Below, one piece after another: positions 34,823 through 46,689 of a stretch of 64,000 nucleotides of DNA. Location of the stretch: the NCBI RefSeq assembly GCF_048544455.1, contig NC_133537.1, forward strand, positions 14,135,541 through 14,199,540, in the 5' to 3' direction. Source of the DNA: Silene latifolia. Its lineage: Eukaryota; Streptophyta; Magnoliopsida; Caryophyllales; Caryophyllaceae. The position numbers and the translations under genes were made by a program. The notes under the pieces are model-generated. The model had not been told where the DNA came from and made no database searches. It saw nothing but the letters and a program-made list of their open reading frames with translations. The first letter of the stretch is position 1. Each line of letters begins with the position of its first letter.

Positions 34823-36948
34823 ATTAGGTAAGAAAACTAGGTTGATCCTCTAGGGTAGGACCAACCTATCTCATCCTTTCGAATGAGGGAGGTAAGTTGA
34901 AGCCACCGGCTATCAAACCACCTCGAAAGAGTTGGACATGAATGTCCAACTGAAGCCATGAAGTCAGCAACCTTGTTGGCTTCACGAAAGCAATGTTTAA
35001 TTATCACTTCATCGAAAAAATGAAGGTCTAATTTCACATCCTTGATAATACTAGAAATTTCCCACGGAATTTGCCAAGTACCTCGAATCGAGTTAATAAC
35101 ACATAAGTTATCACCCTCCACAATTAACTTTGAGATTCCTAAGTATTTAGCTGCTAAAATACCTTCTTTTAAAGCAAGTGCTTCCGCAACAAGGATACTA
35201 TTGGATCCGCAATTTTTTGCTCCCAACAAAACGACTTTACCATTGTGATCTCTTATAGAATATCCTAAAGCAGCTTTATTACCTTCTATTCTCGATCCGT
35301 CAAAATTTAGCTTTAAGAAACCGTTTGTAGGTTTTTCCCACCAAATCTCTTCCTTACTAGAATTGTTTCTAGCGGATTCTTCTACCTCGGGATTGTTGAG
35401 ATCCTTAAATCTATTCACATTCCATGTCTTAATACTATTATTACATAAAGTAATAAGTTTGCTGATACTTAAATTAACATTATTAAAGATAATATCATTT
35501 CTATGGAACCATGCATTCCACCAAATAAAAATAATCTTTATAAAGTCATCTTTTGGAATTAAATCCTTGAGATAATTAAGTTTCGTTAGAAAACTTTGAC
35601 TTGTAATAGTATCATAATTTGACAAAAACTCGTTGAAACTAATAATGTTCAGGTCTTGGATGACGGATTCAATCAAGGGACATTCGTAAAAGAAATGATC
35701 TTTGTTTTCAAAAGGATTGTTGCACAGAACACAATGAGGTGGGACATCAATATGACTCTTGAGAAGTCTACTTTTCGTTGGAAGGCCGTCAACACAGGCT
35801 TTCCAAAGAAAAAATTTCAATTTAGGAGGAATATTCAATTTCCAAATCCACTGAAATTCACATTTGACAAAAGTTTGATCAAACAAACCTTGCGCTAACC
35901 AAGTTGCTGTTTTGGTAGAGAAAATTCCATCTACGGACAACCCCCAAATAAGGGTATCTGGAATATCATTATGTGGCACTGGAATGTTAGTAATCTGATT
36001 AACAATATCGTTATTCACTAAACTAGATAATTTACAAACATCCCATTGCTTGTCTGAGGTTATGAAATCTTTAACCAAAAGATTAAGATCGCGGTTACTA
36101 TCATCATCAACCATACTGCTAATAAGTGGGTGTGAAAAAACCCAATTATCAGACCAAAACTTAATGTTGCTACCATTACCTACCTGCCATCTCAGTCCTT
36201 TTCTAAAAAGAGTCCGAATACTCATCAGTTTACGCCATTGCCAAGAAGAGGCTGAATTAGGCTTATGATCAAAGAGTGAACAATTTCTCAAGTATTTTTT
36301 AGATACCACTTTGACCCAAATACTTTCCTTATCCATAAGAATTTTCCATAAAAGTTTCATTTGAAGAGCTTTATTAGCTGCTTCAGAAGATTTAATTCCT
36401 AAACCACCAACCGACTTTGGTAAATCATCACGATGCTTGATGTTGGCTGATACTGATACTGATAATCTGTTTAAGCCGTGTCATTGAGTTTGGCGCATTG
36501 TAAGTTTTGAATAAAAAGTTCTTAATGCTGTTCTTAAACTTGGAAGATACCTCATCGCACATGTTACATCTCACAAAATCCTTTATGATTCCAGAAGTAC
36601 AACGGGAGTTGGAATATAGATGAAAACTATCAGAGATACTAAACTCACATTGGTTTGTTGCACCACATCAGTTTTGCTACTGATCTAGGAAATATTTTCT
36701 AGCATTGTCCGTTTTTTTCTTCTGCTTGTCTCCACTAATATAAGTTCAAATGTTCAATATCCAGTTGCATAGTAAGCTCTTGCTGTCCCACTCCCAATTC
36801 TTGACCTTGCATCTTACATGCCTTCAGGACCTGAAGGCATATATTTGAAATCATGTCTTCTTTCATCTTTCTCGTAATTCTTTCTTATTTTAGTTCTACT
36901 GGGATTATTCATAAACATTGTTTTGATTGTTTTTTTTTCAGGCATTAA
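33601..36948 (+). CDS. Mitochondrial ATP synthase 6 kDa subunit
   Basis: Three exons encode 58 aa: 33601-33727, 33836-33878 and 36942-36948. The protein begins MGWRKFDPWPIFFKREWNRN, has one membrane segment (FLVGFAITGTIITKMSLGL) and ends EEDEKNSPFAQRHKKH. It matches from memory the plant-specific small Fo subunit (potato 6 kDa protein, Arabidopsis At3g46430) and should sit in the inner mitochondrial membrane. The last exon contributes only the third base of a Lys codon, one His codon and the stop. Intron 2 is ~3.06 kb because it contains a Stowaway MITE and a 1.6 kb LINE. If intron 2 were retained, the frame would run on YVFKSNPRFFVVVV and stop. The start follows the family N-terminus. Confidence 0.88.
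34171..34382. mobile_element. Stowaway MITE in ATP synthase gene intron 2
   Basis: It starts TACTCCCTCCGTTTCGGTC and ends ACCGGGACAGAGTGAGTA at a TA target. The 212-base interior is the same as in the copies at 22957 and 32066. Confidence 0.85.
34790..36423 (-). mobile_element. Recent 5'-truncated L1 LINE in ATP synthase gene intron
   Basis: Reverse-oriented to the host gene. The poly(A) end is the T-run at 34790-34820. A perfect 18-bp direct repeat ATCATCACGATGCTTGAT flanks it at 34772-34789 and 36424-36441. The 1634 bases are the 3' third of L1 ORF2, open from the truncation point to the stop. Being in antisense it adds no sense-strand coding capacity to the host transcript. Confidence 0.93.
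34837..36423 (-). CDS. LINE ORF2 C-terminal part: zf-RVT and RNase H
   Basis: The frame is open from the 5' break at 36423 (reading LPKSVGGLGIKSSEAANKAL) to the stop at 34837; the first Met is at 36360. The first part is the RT thumb/connection region (LLWKILMDKESIWVKVVSKK). The zf-RVT knuckle is PPHCVLCNNPFENKDHFFYECP. The RNase H domain is complete, with LNFDGSR, VAEALAL, VEGDNLC and KVADFMAS carrying the expected acidic residues. It lacks endonuclease and RT catalytic regions, so it cannot move itself. The lack of stops over ~530 codons indicates youth. Confidence 0.9.
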   Translation of the reverse strand, partial: LPKSVGGLGIKSSEAANKALQMKLLWKILMDKESIWVKVVSKKYLRNCSLFDHKPNSASSWQWRKLMSIRTLFRKGLRWQVGNGSNIKFWSDNWVFSHPLISSMVDDDSNRDLNLLVKDFITSDKQWDVCKLSSLVNNDIVNQITNIPVPHNDIPDTLIWGLSVDGIFSTKTATWLAQGLFDQTFVKCEFQWIWKLNIPPKLKFFLWKACVDGLPTKSRLLKSHIDVPPHCVLCNNPFENKDHFFYECPLIESVIQDLNIISFNEFLSNYDTITSQSFLTKLNYLKDLIPKDDFIKIIFIWWNAWFHRNDIIFNNVNLSISKLITLCNNSIKTWNVNRFKDLNNPEVEESARNNSSKEEIWWEKPTNGFLKLNFDGSRIEGNKAALGYSIRDHNGKVVLLGAKNCGSNSILVAEALALKEGILAAKYLGISKLIVEGDNLCVINSIRGTWQIPWEISSIIKDVKLDLHFFDEVIIKHCFREANKVADFMASVGHSCPTLSRWFDSRWLQLTSLIRKDEIGWSYPRGST

Positions 36949-39572
36949 AGGAGGTACTGGTGTGTTTTGTAGTTCGCTAGAAGTCCTTACTTTTGGCTGA
37001 TGAATAACAAAATTGATGAAGCTTAAGACTATCTTCAGAAACTAAGATGAGCGTTTGTTTTGTTTTTTATTGCTCTTCAAACTCTTGATTTGTCAAATAG
37101 GCTGCTCTTATTCAAAGAATTACATCAAAGATACTTTTGAGTGTCATAGTATGTGTACTTTTGTTGATTTACGCTTTCAATTGAGTGACTTCTTACTTGT
37201 GCACGTCTGTGGTGTATGACTATAAATGCTATCTTTGAGGTCATATTTCATGCTGTCTTTTTGCCTGGGGTTGGATCTGCGGATAGTGGTCCAGACATAA
37301 GCCTAGATGGTTTGCTATTATTTTTGTTAGTGCGTGGGCTTTGCTTATTGAAACTAGAGACTGAACCATAGATTCTAAAGGGACTAAAGAGGTATATAGT
37401 TGTAGTATTCTTGATTTCTCTCCATCTCATTTATATTCTTTTCGTTTGAGTATCTGACTAAGACCTTGTTTGGGTGAGGTGATTGGAGGAAGTGGGATAA
37501 TAAAGGATACAATTTCCTTTGTTTGGTTAGCATAGAACACTGGAGGGAAATAGCTGGGGAGATGGTCCTCTAAATCAAATCAAAATCTTTCCAACGTTGG
37601 AAAAATTTGATGGGCTAACTCCCTGATGGCTGACACTACCCCCTCCCTCCTAACTTTGTATCCACACAAAGTGCAAATGTATGAGGACGATAGAAAGGAG
37701 ATGTAATACTAGTATCCTTTTACTTTAGGCAACATGTTATATTTGGCGAGGGGACTATTATTTGGAGACAATGCAAACAGAAGTGATATTGGAATGGACG
37801 GAGTGCTAATACTTTTTAAGGAGGTTTTGTTTTCTTGCCATCCCACTTGCATGAGAGCGTTTAAAGAACTCAGTTTCAGTATGGGGCGAGATTGCGTATA
37901 CATCACAACTCCTTTTCAGTGTTGCATTAGGTGGGAGATGATTGGTTGGATTGGGTTAATAATTGTCCAATATTGTCATCTGTACGCACTTGACTAAGTA
38001 TTCACCGGAGTCCTACTTGCACCCTATCTTCGCTTGTTGCCTTTACTGTGTAATTTTTTTGAGCTTGGGTGCATATGTTTTCAATCACATAATTCCCCAC
38101 GTGTAGTATCCTCTTCAATAAGACCGTTTCTTAGGACAGAGTCAAGTGCGTGCACCATGCATGCATGCGTAGTGAATGTGCCTGGCAATGTGTAGTAAAT
38201 ATGTTCTAGGTAGGGAGAATGATGTTGTTGGTAAAAGCAAGGAGAAATATGTTTGGCTGGTGAACCTATTCCTTTGCTACTTATAGACGGGTCATGGGTG
38301 TCTATATCCACTTTATCCATTTGTCGATTGATACAATATATTGTTATTTAAATTAGTTATTTCAAGTAGAAATGTAGAAGTAAAATTATTTTCAGTATTT
38401 GTATTTGTATTTTTGACATCAATGAAAGATTATATTAGTATTAATCAGCCGGTTACAAGGCTAGTAGACCAAACATGGGTAGGTAGCTAACAAGCGTCTA
38501 AGCTTGTGGTAATATATGGTACTATAAATTAACTGGCGGTGATGATGCCGTTTGAAGCAGAGATGTCAACCTCCTATGCTTGGTAATGAAGAGAGCCGTC
38601 ATAATATGATTCGGTGCCCTGATTCCACAGTACTCTGTAGTTAAAACATAATGGATGCGAAGGCTTGGAGAGAAGTCTCAACCTAGGTACGGGTCCAGAC
38701 CGAGGGAAATGAGGCGTAATACGCCAATACTAATGTTCTTTGACGTTATCTAGACTGGAATTTTAGAGAGTGACTTAACAGTGAAATTTACTTGGACTAT
38801 TTTTGAATTGACAATGATAAATCACATTTGTCGAACAACTTAAAGCTAAGTTGCAATAATAAAGGTGTTAATTGGAATTGAGTGAAGTTTGGGTGGGGCA
38901 ACTCAATTCTTGTACTTCTATGATGCGCTTTACTGAGTCGGGTCAATTCATTCTGAGTCTCTTTCAGGCAAGTTTTTATTGAAATCGACGGTTACAAATT
39001 ATTCGGTTACAAACTATTTAACTTTAATTTCTTCTTGTTCAGTTGCGCTACTGTCTTGCTTTTCCCTTTTCATTTTTTAATTGCAATGGTTTAACCCATA
39101 GTATGATCGTTATGAATCAGTCATTTGTTACTATCCATCACATTAGTTAAAGCATTAAAATCTTCTTTTACAGACCAGGCATCACAATCACGATGACACC
39201 ACCTACCATAGAGATTGAGATTATCGGTTTCACTTTCGTGTTACATCTCGTCACCCTATAATAAATTCGGCGGCAATTACTACATACCAACGCTACCAAA
39301 GTCAAATGATTCAAGCATGCCAGAATTCAATCAGCAAATTTTTCTTGCGGCGGTCTCAAACTTGTAACGTCTCACAATCCGTTTTCTTTATTTATAACAT
39401 TATTTGAATGGAAAAACATCACAACTTTATAGCCACAGGCCCACAAATAAGAACTTGTGTGAATATATTTCGTTTTTATTCTATACAAATTCTTGGTTAA
39501 GACCGTCCTAAATTAAGATGACATGTAAACGATTTAAGCAAGACGTCCTGCACTCCTACCTATCTGAAATAA
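36949..39572. other. Intergenic region, no gene recognised
   Basis: It starts with the 3' UTR of the ATP synthase gene. About 37463-37800 has the GACCTTGTTTGGGTGAGG style of a plant MITE end, but I could not fix a matching opposite end. The rest has only short open frames without recognisable products. Confidence 0.4.
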
Positions 39573-39758
39573 CACAAATTCTCATTATAGACGGACACTA
39601 TCCGTCTATACGTATACATGGATACCACTTTCTCTCACAAAATACCCATTCGCCATAAAGTGGGAAGCACATGGGGTGCCCCACCTTGTCCCCCTATCCA
39701 TTTTATTAGAGGTCTTTACCCTTCTATTCGCCCCATCCGTCTATACCAAGACCTATTG
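39573..39758. mobile_element. Foldback MITE with 9-bp target duplication
   Basis: Starts CACAAATTCTCATTATAGAC, contains CACTATCCGTCTATACGTAT and ends CTATACCAAGACCTATTG. The perfect 9-bp repeat CTGAAATAA (39564-39572 and 39759-39767) fits a Mutator-type MITE. It is a close relative of 50961-51148, in the same orientation. Confidence 0.8.
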
Positions 39759-40132
39759 CTGAAATAAAATTAACACGTGTTAATGTTATCTGAAATTTGC
39801 AAATTTTGTGTCACCTCTCCCTCTCAATACCTGTCACTATTTCCATCTCCACTTTTCCAGAAATCAAAAGAAGTTATCAATTCCATCAACTTGCTTCCTT
39901 CCTTCTTACGCCATATCCAATTCCTTCCATTGAATGCATTCTCATCTACTCCTTCAATTCACATTCAAATTCATCATTTCATGCTAAAACTCGTCGTTTC
40001 GTCATATTACTTCACCGTCATCTGGAAATATAATCACTTAAAATCATATTGTATGGAGTAATTTGTATTCGATTTCGCGGAATTTAAAATCTTAGGGTTT
40101 ATGTTTTGTGATTTGATGATTTGTGATTAGAA

Positions 40133-43100
40133 ATGCAGCAGAATTCGGATTCTCGAAGACGTGCTTATCTCACCGCTCTTTCGTTAGAAATTCATAAGAA
40201 GCTTCTACGAGTGAGATTTTTGATTCTCTTGATGTTATTTGATTGATTTTAGATTTTAGATTTTGTTGATGCTATTTGATTGATTTTTGTTTTATTGCGT
40301 GATTTTTAATTGTTATTAGATTTATAGCAATGTTCATTGTTTTTATCGTCATGTACTTGTAAAGTTTTGATGTTTTTGCTTGAAGACGACAGTTATTTTA
40401 CTCCGTCTCAATCATTAGTTTACCTTTGATTAAAATACTACTCGTAAAGAATATAATAGGTAAACAAATGACTCCTCGAAGACGTGCTTATCTCACTGCT
40501 TTTTCGCAAGAAATTTATAAGAAACTTCTACGAGTGAGATTTTAGGTTCATATCTTGTTTGGATTGATTTTTGTTTAATTGCGTGATTTTTTATTGAAGT
40601 TATTAGGTTGTTGTAGTTTTTAGATTGTAATATTAGAATTATAGTAATCTTCGTTGTTTTTATCGTCATGTTGTTGGCGGAATTTTGGTATTTCTGCCTG
40701 AAAGCAACTGTTACGTGATTCAGCACTAATTAATTACTCAGTTTGATATTTGTTAATTACTCAAGCTAACTAACGCAATTTTTGTTTAGGGTAAATTATC
40801 AATAACTCCCTTTTAAAATACAATTTTTAAAATTTACTCCCTTTTAAAAAAAAAATTAAAAATTACACCCAGAATAATGCAAAAATTTAAAAATTGCTCC
40901 CAAACCCCTATTTTTACATTTTTATAACAAAAATGCCCCTAAGGTTTTATTCTCATATAACGAATATGATGGTGGATTTTGGGTGGAGGATTGTGGTGGT
41001 TTACGGTGGAGTTCGTGGGTGGTAGAAAGGTGGGTAGAGTTGTAATGGAGGCCGATAAACATATGAGAAATAAAAAAATGAGGGGCATTTTTGTCATAAA
41101 AATGCAAAAATATAGGTTAGGGTGCAATTTTTAAATTTTTTCAATATTTTGGGTGTAATTTTTAAACTTTTTTTTAAAAGGGAGTAAATTTTAAAAAGTG
41201 TATTTTAAAAGGGAGTTTTTGATAATTTACTCTTTTGTTTAATTGCTTTTTTTATTCATCGTCATGTAATTGGAGGATTTTTGAGGTTTTTCCTTGAAGA
41301 GAACGGTTATATAATTAGACACTAATTCATTACTCGGTTTGATCTTCGTTAACTAACTCAATTTTTGTTTCATTGGGTTAAAATGATGTTTTTTAATCGT
41401 CATGTAGTTGGAGAAATTATGAGGTTTTTGCTTGATGCCAACTGCTACGTTATTAGACATTACTCAGTTTGATTTGATTATTCCGCTAAACTAACTCAGT
41501 TTTAGTTTAGTTGCGTTAAAAATGAGATTATCATCAGGTAGTTGGAGCTAGGTAACTTCTAGAAACTGATTGATTTACTCAGTTTGATCTTTGTTGATTA
41601 TTCCACCTAACTAACTCAATTTTAGTTTAGTTGCGTTAAAAATGCGATTTTTGCCATTTATATGGAGGAATTTTAAGGCTTTTGCTTGAAGACAACTGCT
41701 ACGTAACTAGACACGAATTGATTACTCAGTTTGATCTTCGTATTACTCAGCCTAACTAACTCATAATTATTGATTTAAATTATCTGATGTCCAGGCAGAA
41801 GCATCTCCGTCTCAGCGGCGCAATTTGTTGCAGGAATTATTTGCTGACGTAGCATTGGAAGTTGATGATCGCGCCAAAGGTACTACGTCTTTATCAATTA
41901 ACGCCTTTATAGCTTTATTAGATGTTTACCCCAGGAGACCAGTTGATTTTTCATCAGAGCTGTTGCTTTCTAGCTGAGTTCGATTATTGTTGTACTACCG
42001 GTCGTAAACAAGGGGAGTGATCCGCAAAAAATTATGTGAGGAATACGGAAATTATCGTAATGTGGCTGTGTTTCTTGATATATAGGTAAACGTAAGGTAG
42101 AAACATGAAAATATCTTAATGTCGTCGTGTTTCTTTGACACTATTTTGAGTACTCTACACATAAAAGAATCTTGCTCTTTATGCTTTTGGGGTCATAGGC
42201 ACTCAATTTATCTATTTAATCTTGCTTGAAATGGATTTGTATATGTTGTGGATAGTAAAAAATTGTTTATTGAGTGTATTAAGTCACAAGTTTACCTTCT
42301 TTGCAATTCTGCAGCTAACCACTGGCATAGTCACATTGCAAGAACTGTTATAAATCTCAATTCTTGCCAAGCTAGGCACAAAGGATTTGTCGAAAACAAT
42401 ATGGACTAGATGTGGTCTACATGTTTATTGAGTGTATTAAGTCACAAGTTTACCTTCTTTGCAATTCTGCAGCTAACCACTGGCATAGTCACATTGCAAG
42501 AACTGTTATAAATCTCAATTCTTGCCAACCTAGGCACAAAGGATTTGTCGAAAACAATATGGACTAGATGTGGTCTACAACCATAAATTTCTCCATTAAG
42601 AAACAAATAATGGCTGCTGAAGATTATAGAGAGATGGATACTGTATATTGCGCCTTTGTCTTAATTGCACTTTTCGTTCCACTTGTTGTAGCTGATTCTT
42701 GATGTGTGTACTTACAGTTTGTTTATTTGTGTGGTAGAGGATAATTCGTATCGTATTTTAGTCTTCTGCCAACAATGGACAAGTTCTTAGCATCAACATT
42801 ACCATAATGAGTCAGATATGTAATTGTTGCTGCACTATATTGCTGTCATAGTGTCTTGATTACCAGTCCTTCATCAAATTTTTTGACAAGGCCTAGTACC
42901 CATTGATACTGATTATTCGGATACATATATGCTTGCTGCCTCTATTTGAGCGTGGTCCGCATCTTGAAACAACATGTATAGACTTTCTTGCTTAAGTTTC
43001 CTCTAAGATTGCCTTCAGAGTCCTACATTCTAATTTTCTGTATTGGACCTGATGACAGAAGTAATTCTCATCAAGGCTTCTGATGCTATAGCTCCTGTAG

Positions 43101-46100
43101 AAAACGGATCAAGAAATCGCCTATGCTTTTACGACGTACTTTCTGAACATTTTATCCAGGTGCCAGAAGATGGTCAACCCATTCTTGATCTGATTGTGAA
43201 ACTGTGGAGCCAGTCATTTGCATCTCACATATTTGCGTTGTTGTTCCACAAATGGGTATGTGAGCTTCAAGTGTCGCGTCGTTTTTTTCCGGAGATTTTG
43301 AATCAAACTAGATTATGTTACCCTGTTACCTCCAACAGGCCTGCGCTCCAAGCTGGATAATGGGGTCAAACACATGCAACAATCTCTTGCAAAAACTGAG
43401 AGACTGATTCCAATAGTTGTTGACTAGCATTTTCTGCTAAAGAATCAAAATCACATCAATTCATGTTTCCTTGTGTGTGAGTGTGTGACAAGGACTTGGT
43501 TATCCATTGACACTGATCGCATGGTGCTCATAGTTTATAGGAAAGGCTAAAAAATGAGACATTTTGCTTTGCCATTTTCGTTTCCAAACAGTCTGTCTTG
43601 TGTATTCTAATCAGGGAACTTCTGTGTGGTGCTTAGTTTCTTTTATTCATATCTGCTGTTGAGCATTATGTGTGTTAAATTCTGCAGTTGTTTGAAATAA
43701 AAGTTGAGGACTCTGAAAAGCTTCTTCGGTATTCTTCGGCTCTTGTTCAGGGTTCCACAAATGTTTTTTGGTATGTACCTTTCATAACTTGAACTAGACA
43801 TATGGGTTATTTTGTTTATTTGAGAATTAGTCAATAAGTTAGTGTTTTTGGGTTGGTTCGGCTAGTGTAAGTTAGTGTGCATTCATTAATAAACAGGCCA
43901 GCTTCTCGTATCATACAAGAAAATAAGATGGAAGGCACTGTTTTTTGTCAGTCAGTAGTAAACCCAAACAGTTTATTGCAGCATACAGGAAAGTAGAATG
44001 AAAACCTTTGATGAAGGGACTTTGAAAACAACAAAATTCAATCACTTTGGAAATTTGCAGAACATTGGTTTTCAATTTTTAAATGCATGACCCTGTTTCC
44101 CTTGTATTTTTGTTACCTTTTGATGCGCTCTGCAACGATAAAATTGATAGTGATTTCAATCTTCCTACTTACAAGAAAATTTGATATCCAGGATTGATGT
44201 CCAGACCAACACCAGGCAATTTCAGTCACTATTTTATGTAAGTTCCTCTACTTTCTTGTATTGATTCTTGCAGCACTTTCCTGTTCGGGCAGACTAATCC
44301 AGCTTAACAGATTTATGATTTTCCTGCCACATCCAGTATCTTCTTGAAGATGTTGCACTTGACCAGTCACGCTTGACAAAACTTGTTATACAGGTGGGGT
44401 GATGGCCTTTGATCTCACATATACTAGCTTTCTATACGAACTTTTATTGGCTAACTTGATTTCAGAGATGGCTAAAACGCTGGCTTATGTGGATGTTATT
44501 ATTCGTGCAATTTTCAGGCTCAGCGAGATTTGTTTCTTCTATTGTCCAGATTTATTTTCTTTTACAATGCAGGTAGTTTCATGGACTGTGAATGTTCTTT
44601 GTCATGTGGAGCACTTGAATTTTGTTGTTGATCCTGTTGATGCTCCTTGCTCACAGTTGACGGACTTGATAGCTTCCTGAACCATTTTCCTGCTTTTCCA
44701 ACTTCCTTCTTGGTTGGTGGTCCGGCTGATATATTTGTGATCGAGCTCACTGATCAGGTAAACAAGGCTGGGAAAATGCACAATAAAGTTTCTAATTCTA
44801 CACGTCTTCCTTTCGATATCTAATGTCCCCATTTGACTTTGATGTTCAACTATGGCAATTGATCTCTTCAAATATATGTAAAGGTACAATGTCAAATTTT
44901 TCAGGTTTGATTTTTCAAAACATTAGAACTATTTTATATTGAGAACTAGAAGTCCAAGTTGACTACCAAAGTCAAAGGGTGACAATATACTTGAGATGAA
45001 GGTAGTAACACGCCTGATGCTAAAATAAGTTTTACTACCATTTGTCTGATTGTTCAGCTTCAGAAATTAAAGGTGGAGCCTGTATTGCTGCATTATTTGT
45101 CTCAAATTAAGGTTCTTCAAGGTATACTACCTCATTGCTATAGTATCTTCCTCGAGACAGTGTTTAGGTTGGTTTATGGGGCATTACTAAAGTACCCATA
45201 TTAACAAATGCTGATTTTATTTTACTTAATCTAGGCCTGGAGCTTAGAATGACAACTAGTACACGGCTGAAGACCTGCTTGTACAGCTTCACATCTCCTG
45301 GAGGTCCAATGTATCCGACCAGGACTGTTCGCCATGCAGCTTGGGATGCTTTAGACGCACTTTTCCCTGTGAGTAGTTATGCCTTTTTGCCTGCTGAAAC
45401 TATACCAATTGAAGGATTTGGATTCTGAAATCAATTTTCCCTGAAGTTGCGACCCTTTTGTGGCTCTTTTCCACTTATTTTCCTTTGTGTGTCTGTGAGA
45501 TAGACAAGGGATGGAGGATTGGAGGGAGGGAAGAGTATTATAGGCTCTGGACTTGGGTGGCTTCTGAAATGACCAGTAAAGCGTTTTTGATCAATTCCTG
45601 AGATTTAAGCTTTGGTCGCTTGGGGTAAGAGCAAAATATCGTTAGGACCAGTTGATTATGTGTGGTTTGTTTTCTAGAAGATAGAAAGTTTTGCAGTTAC
45701 TGTAACAAAAGACGGCAAATGTTAACGCATGGTCAGTTGCATCGAGAAGTTCAAGGATGTTTTTGTGACTGTTAAAATAATTACGTTCAGGATTACCAGG
45801 ACTCAGATTTTGAAGTACCATAATGGACGCTTCTTTAATATGTTAGCTCATGAGGATAATCATTAGCTTCCCCTAAACCATTGCTGGAGACCCTTACCTA
45901 GAGGATGTAGCCATGTAGGGCATAAATACGGAACGAGGTTACTCTTAAACTGTGCTAAGCATATACGGAGTATTATTTTCTTGTTAAGTTCCGCTGTCAT
46001 ACTTTCCTGAGGTGTTGTCGTGTGAAGTTGATTGTTGCTAATTGTGTTGGTTGTACAGGTTGGGCGGTACCCTCGACATCTCATCAGTCTGTTCTTTCGG

Positions 46101-46244
46101 CTAATGTATCCATGGTATTGGCCGTCTTCTTGTTGGTATTTTATAGTAACCTGCATTAAAGCGATGTTTTACTCGCTAATAGGATTGATTGTCTCAAGCT
46201 GGGAGAAGCTAAAAGGACACCGAATGCCAAAGAGAGATATGTAG
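40133..46244 (+). CDS. Conserved plant protein, Arabidopsis At1g35660-like
   Basis: Eleven exons encode 361 aa: 40133-40210, 41795-41879, 43059-43255, 43688-43770, 44192-44237, 44337-44393, 44518-44572, 44657-44757, 45058-45121, 45235-45368 and 46059-46244, all GT-AG and in frame. The sequence resembles, from memory, the single-copy plant protein annotated 'erythroid differentiation factor-like'; no biochemical role is known to me. Visible blocks are LWSQSFASHIFALLFHKW, RYSSALVQGSTNVFW, RDLFLLLSRFIFFYN, FLVGGPADIFVIELTDQ and SFTSPGGPMYPTRTVRHAAW. The C-terminal third contains an aromatic hydrophobic stretch (YPWYWPSSCWYFIVTCIKAM) that could associate with a membrane. There is no signal peptide. 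Exon 1 has a second, ATG-less copy in intron 1. The name is less certain than the gene structure. Confidence 0.87.
40399..40473. mobile_element. Short Stowaway-like MITE at a duplication junction
   Basis: Reads TACTCCGTCTCAATCATTAG, then a TTTACCTTTGATTAAAATAC arm, with the inverted GGTAAACAAATGACT arm on the right. The right terminus is missing: the sequence passes straight into the duplicated exon-1 segment (CTCGAAGACGTG). Confidence 0.55.
40471..40545 (+). pseudogene. Duplicate of exon 1 (3' part) of the At1g35660-like gene
   Basis: It encodes RRAYLTAFSQEIYKKLLR, against RRAYLTALSLEIHKKLLR in the true exon, and keeps the GTGAGATTTT donor. It has no ATG and no clear acceptor, so it is unlikely to be used, but its frame is intact. 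Confidence 0.7.
40789..41232. mobile_element. Mutator-type MITE, 444 bp
   Basis: Inverted ends GGGTAAATTATCAA and TTGATAATTTACTC extend inward through CTCCCTTTTAAAATAC and its complement for over 100 bases. The 9-bp target duplication TTTTGTTTA is at 40780-40788 and 41233-41241. Confidence 0.8.
42265..42582. repeat. Recent 159-bp tandem duplication in intron 2
   Basis: Sequence from 42265 (TTTATTGAGTGTATTAAG) repeats from 42424, period 159. The copies differ at about one site (CCAAGCTAGG versus CCAACCTAGG). The unit contains an acceptor-like TTCTGCAG. It lies in intron 2 of the At1g35660-like gene. Confidence 0.9.
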
Positions 46245-46689
46245 CTTTGTTTTGTACCTGAATGAACGTTGTGTTACAGGTTTGCTAGTCTTATATATAT
46301 AAGTATTTGTGTTGTAACTAATGGGAGGAGCAATTTAGTATGGTTTCTCCCGTTATAGTTGTAAAAATCATTTTTTTTCCTGTTTATGAACAGTGTTGGA
46401 CATTTAACATTCGTAGGTTTGTTTTTCTTAGATAGAAAAAAAATGCAATTATCTTCTTTTCCAACATATTCATTTAGTGAAGGATGGGAGATGATATTAG
46501 TAGCATTCTGAATCAATTTCATTAAATGTAGACATAGTTGAGCTTGGTTATGTTCAGTTAATAAAAATAGTATGATAACCATGTTGGTTAGAAATTGCCA
46601 AATTGGATAGAATTATATCACTGCGACTATCCATCTAACTAAAGTGGAAAAATAGCTTAGCAGGATTGCAGGGGAAGAATGTCACATAG

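Larger units (their letters stand above)
40211..41794. repeat. Intron 1 built of degenerate tandem repeats plus exon-1 duplicate
   Basis: Copies recur about every 130-250 bases (about 40320, 40640, 41265, 41395, 41530, 41650), sharing ATCGTCATGTA.TTGGAG, GAGGTTTTTGCTTGAAG, CAACTGCTACGT.ATTAGACAC and ATTACTCAGTTTGATCTT. The first unit includes exon 1 itself; the second (40471 on) carries a copy of its last ~60 bases and splice donor. A Stowaway-like MITE and a Mutator-type MITE have landed between units. Confidence 0.7.

Noticed and set aside
40922-41127. Open frames of 61-62 aa on the minus strand in the At1g35660-like intron
   Set aside because: They lie in the core of a MITE with inverted ends and a 9-bp duplication; they are probably chance.
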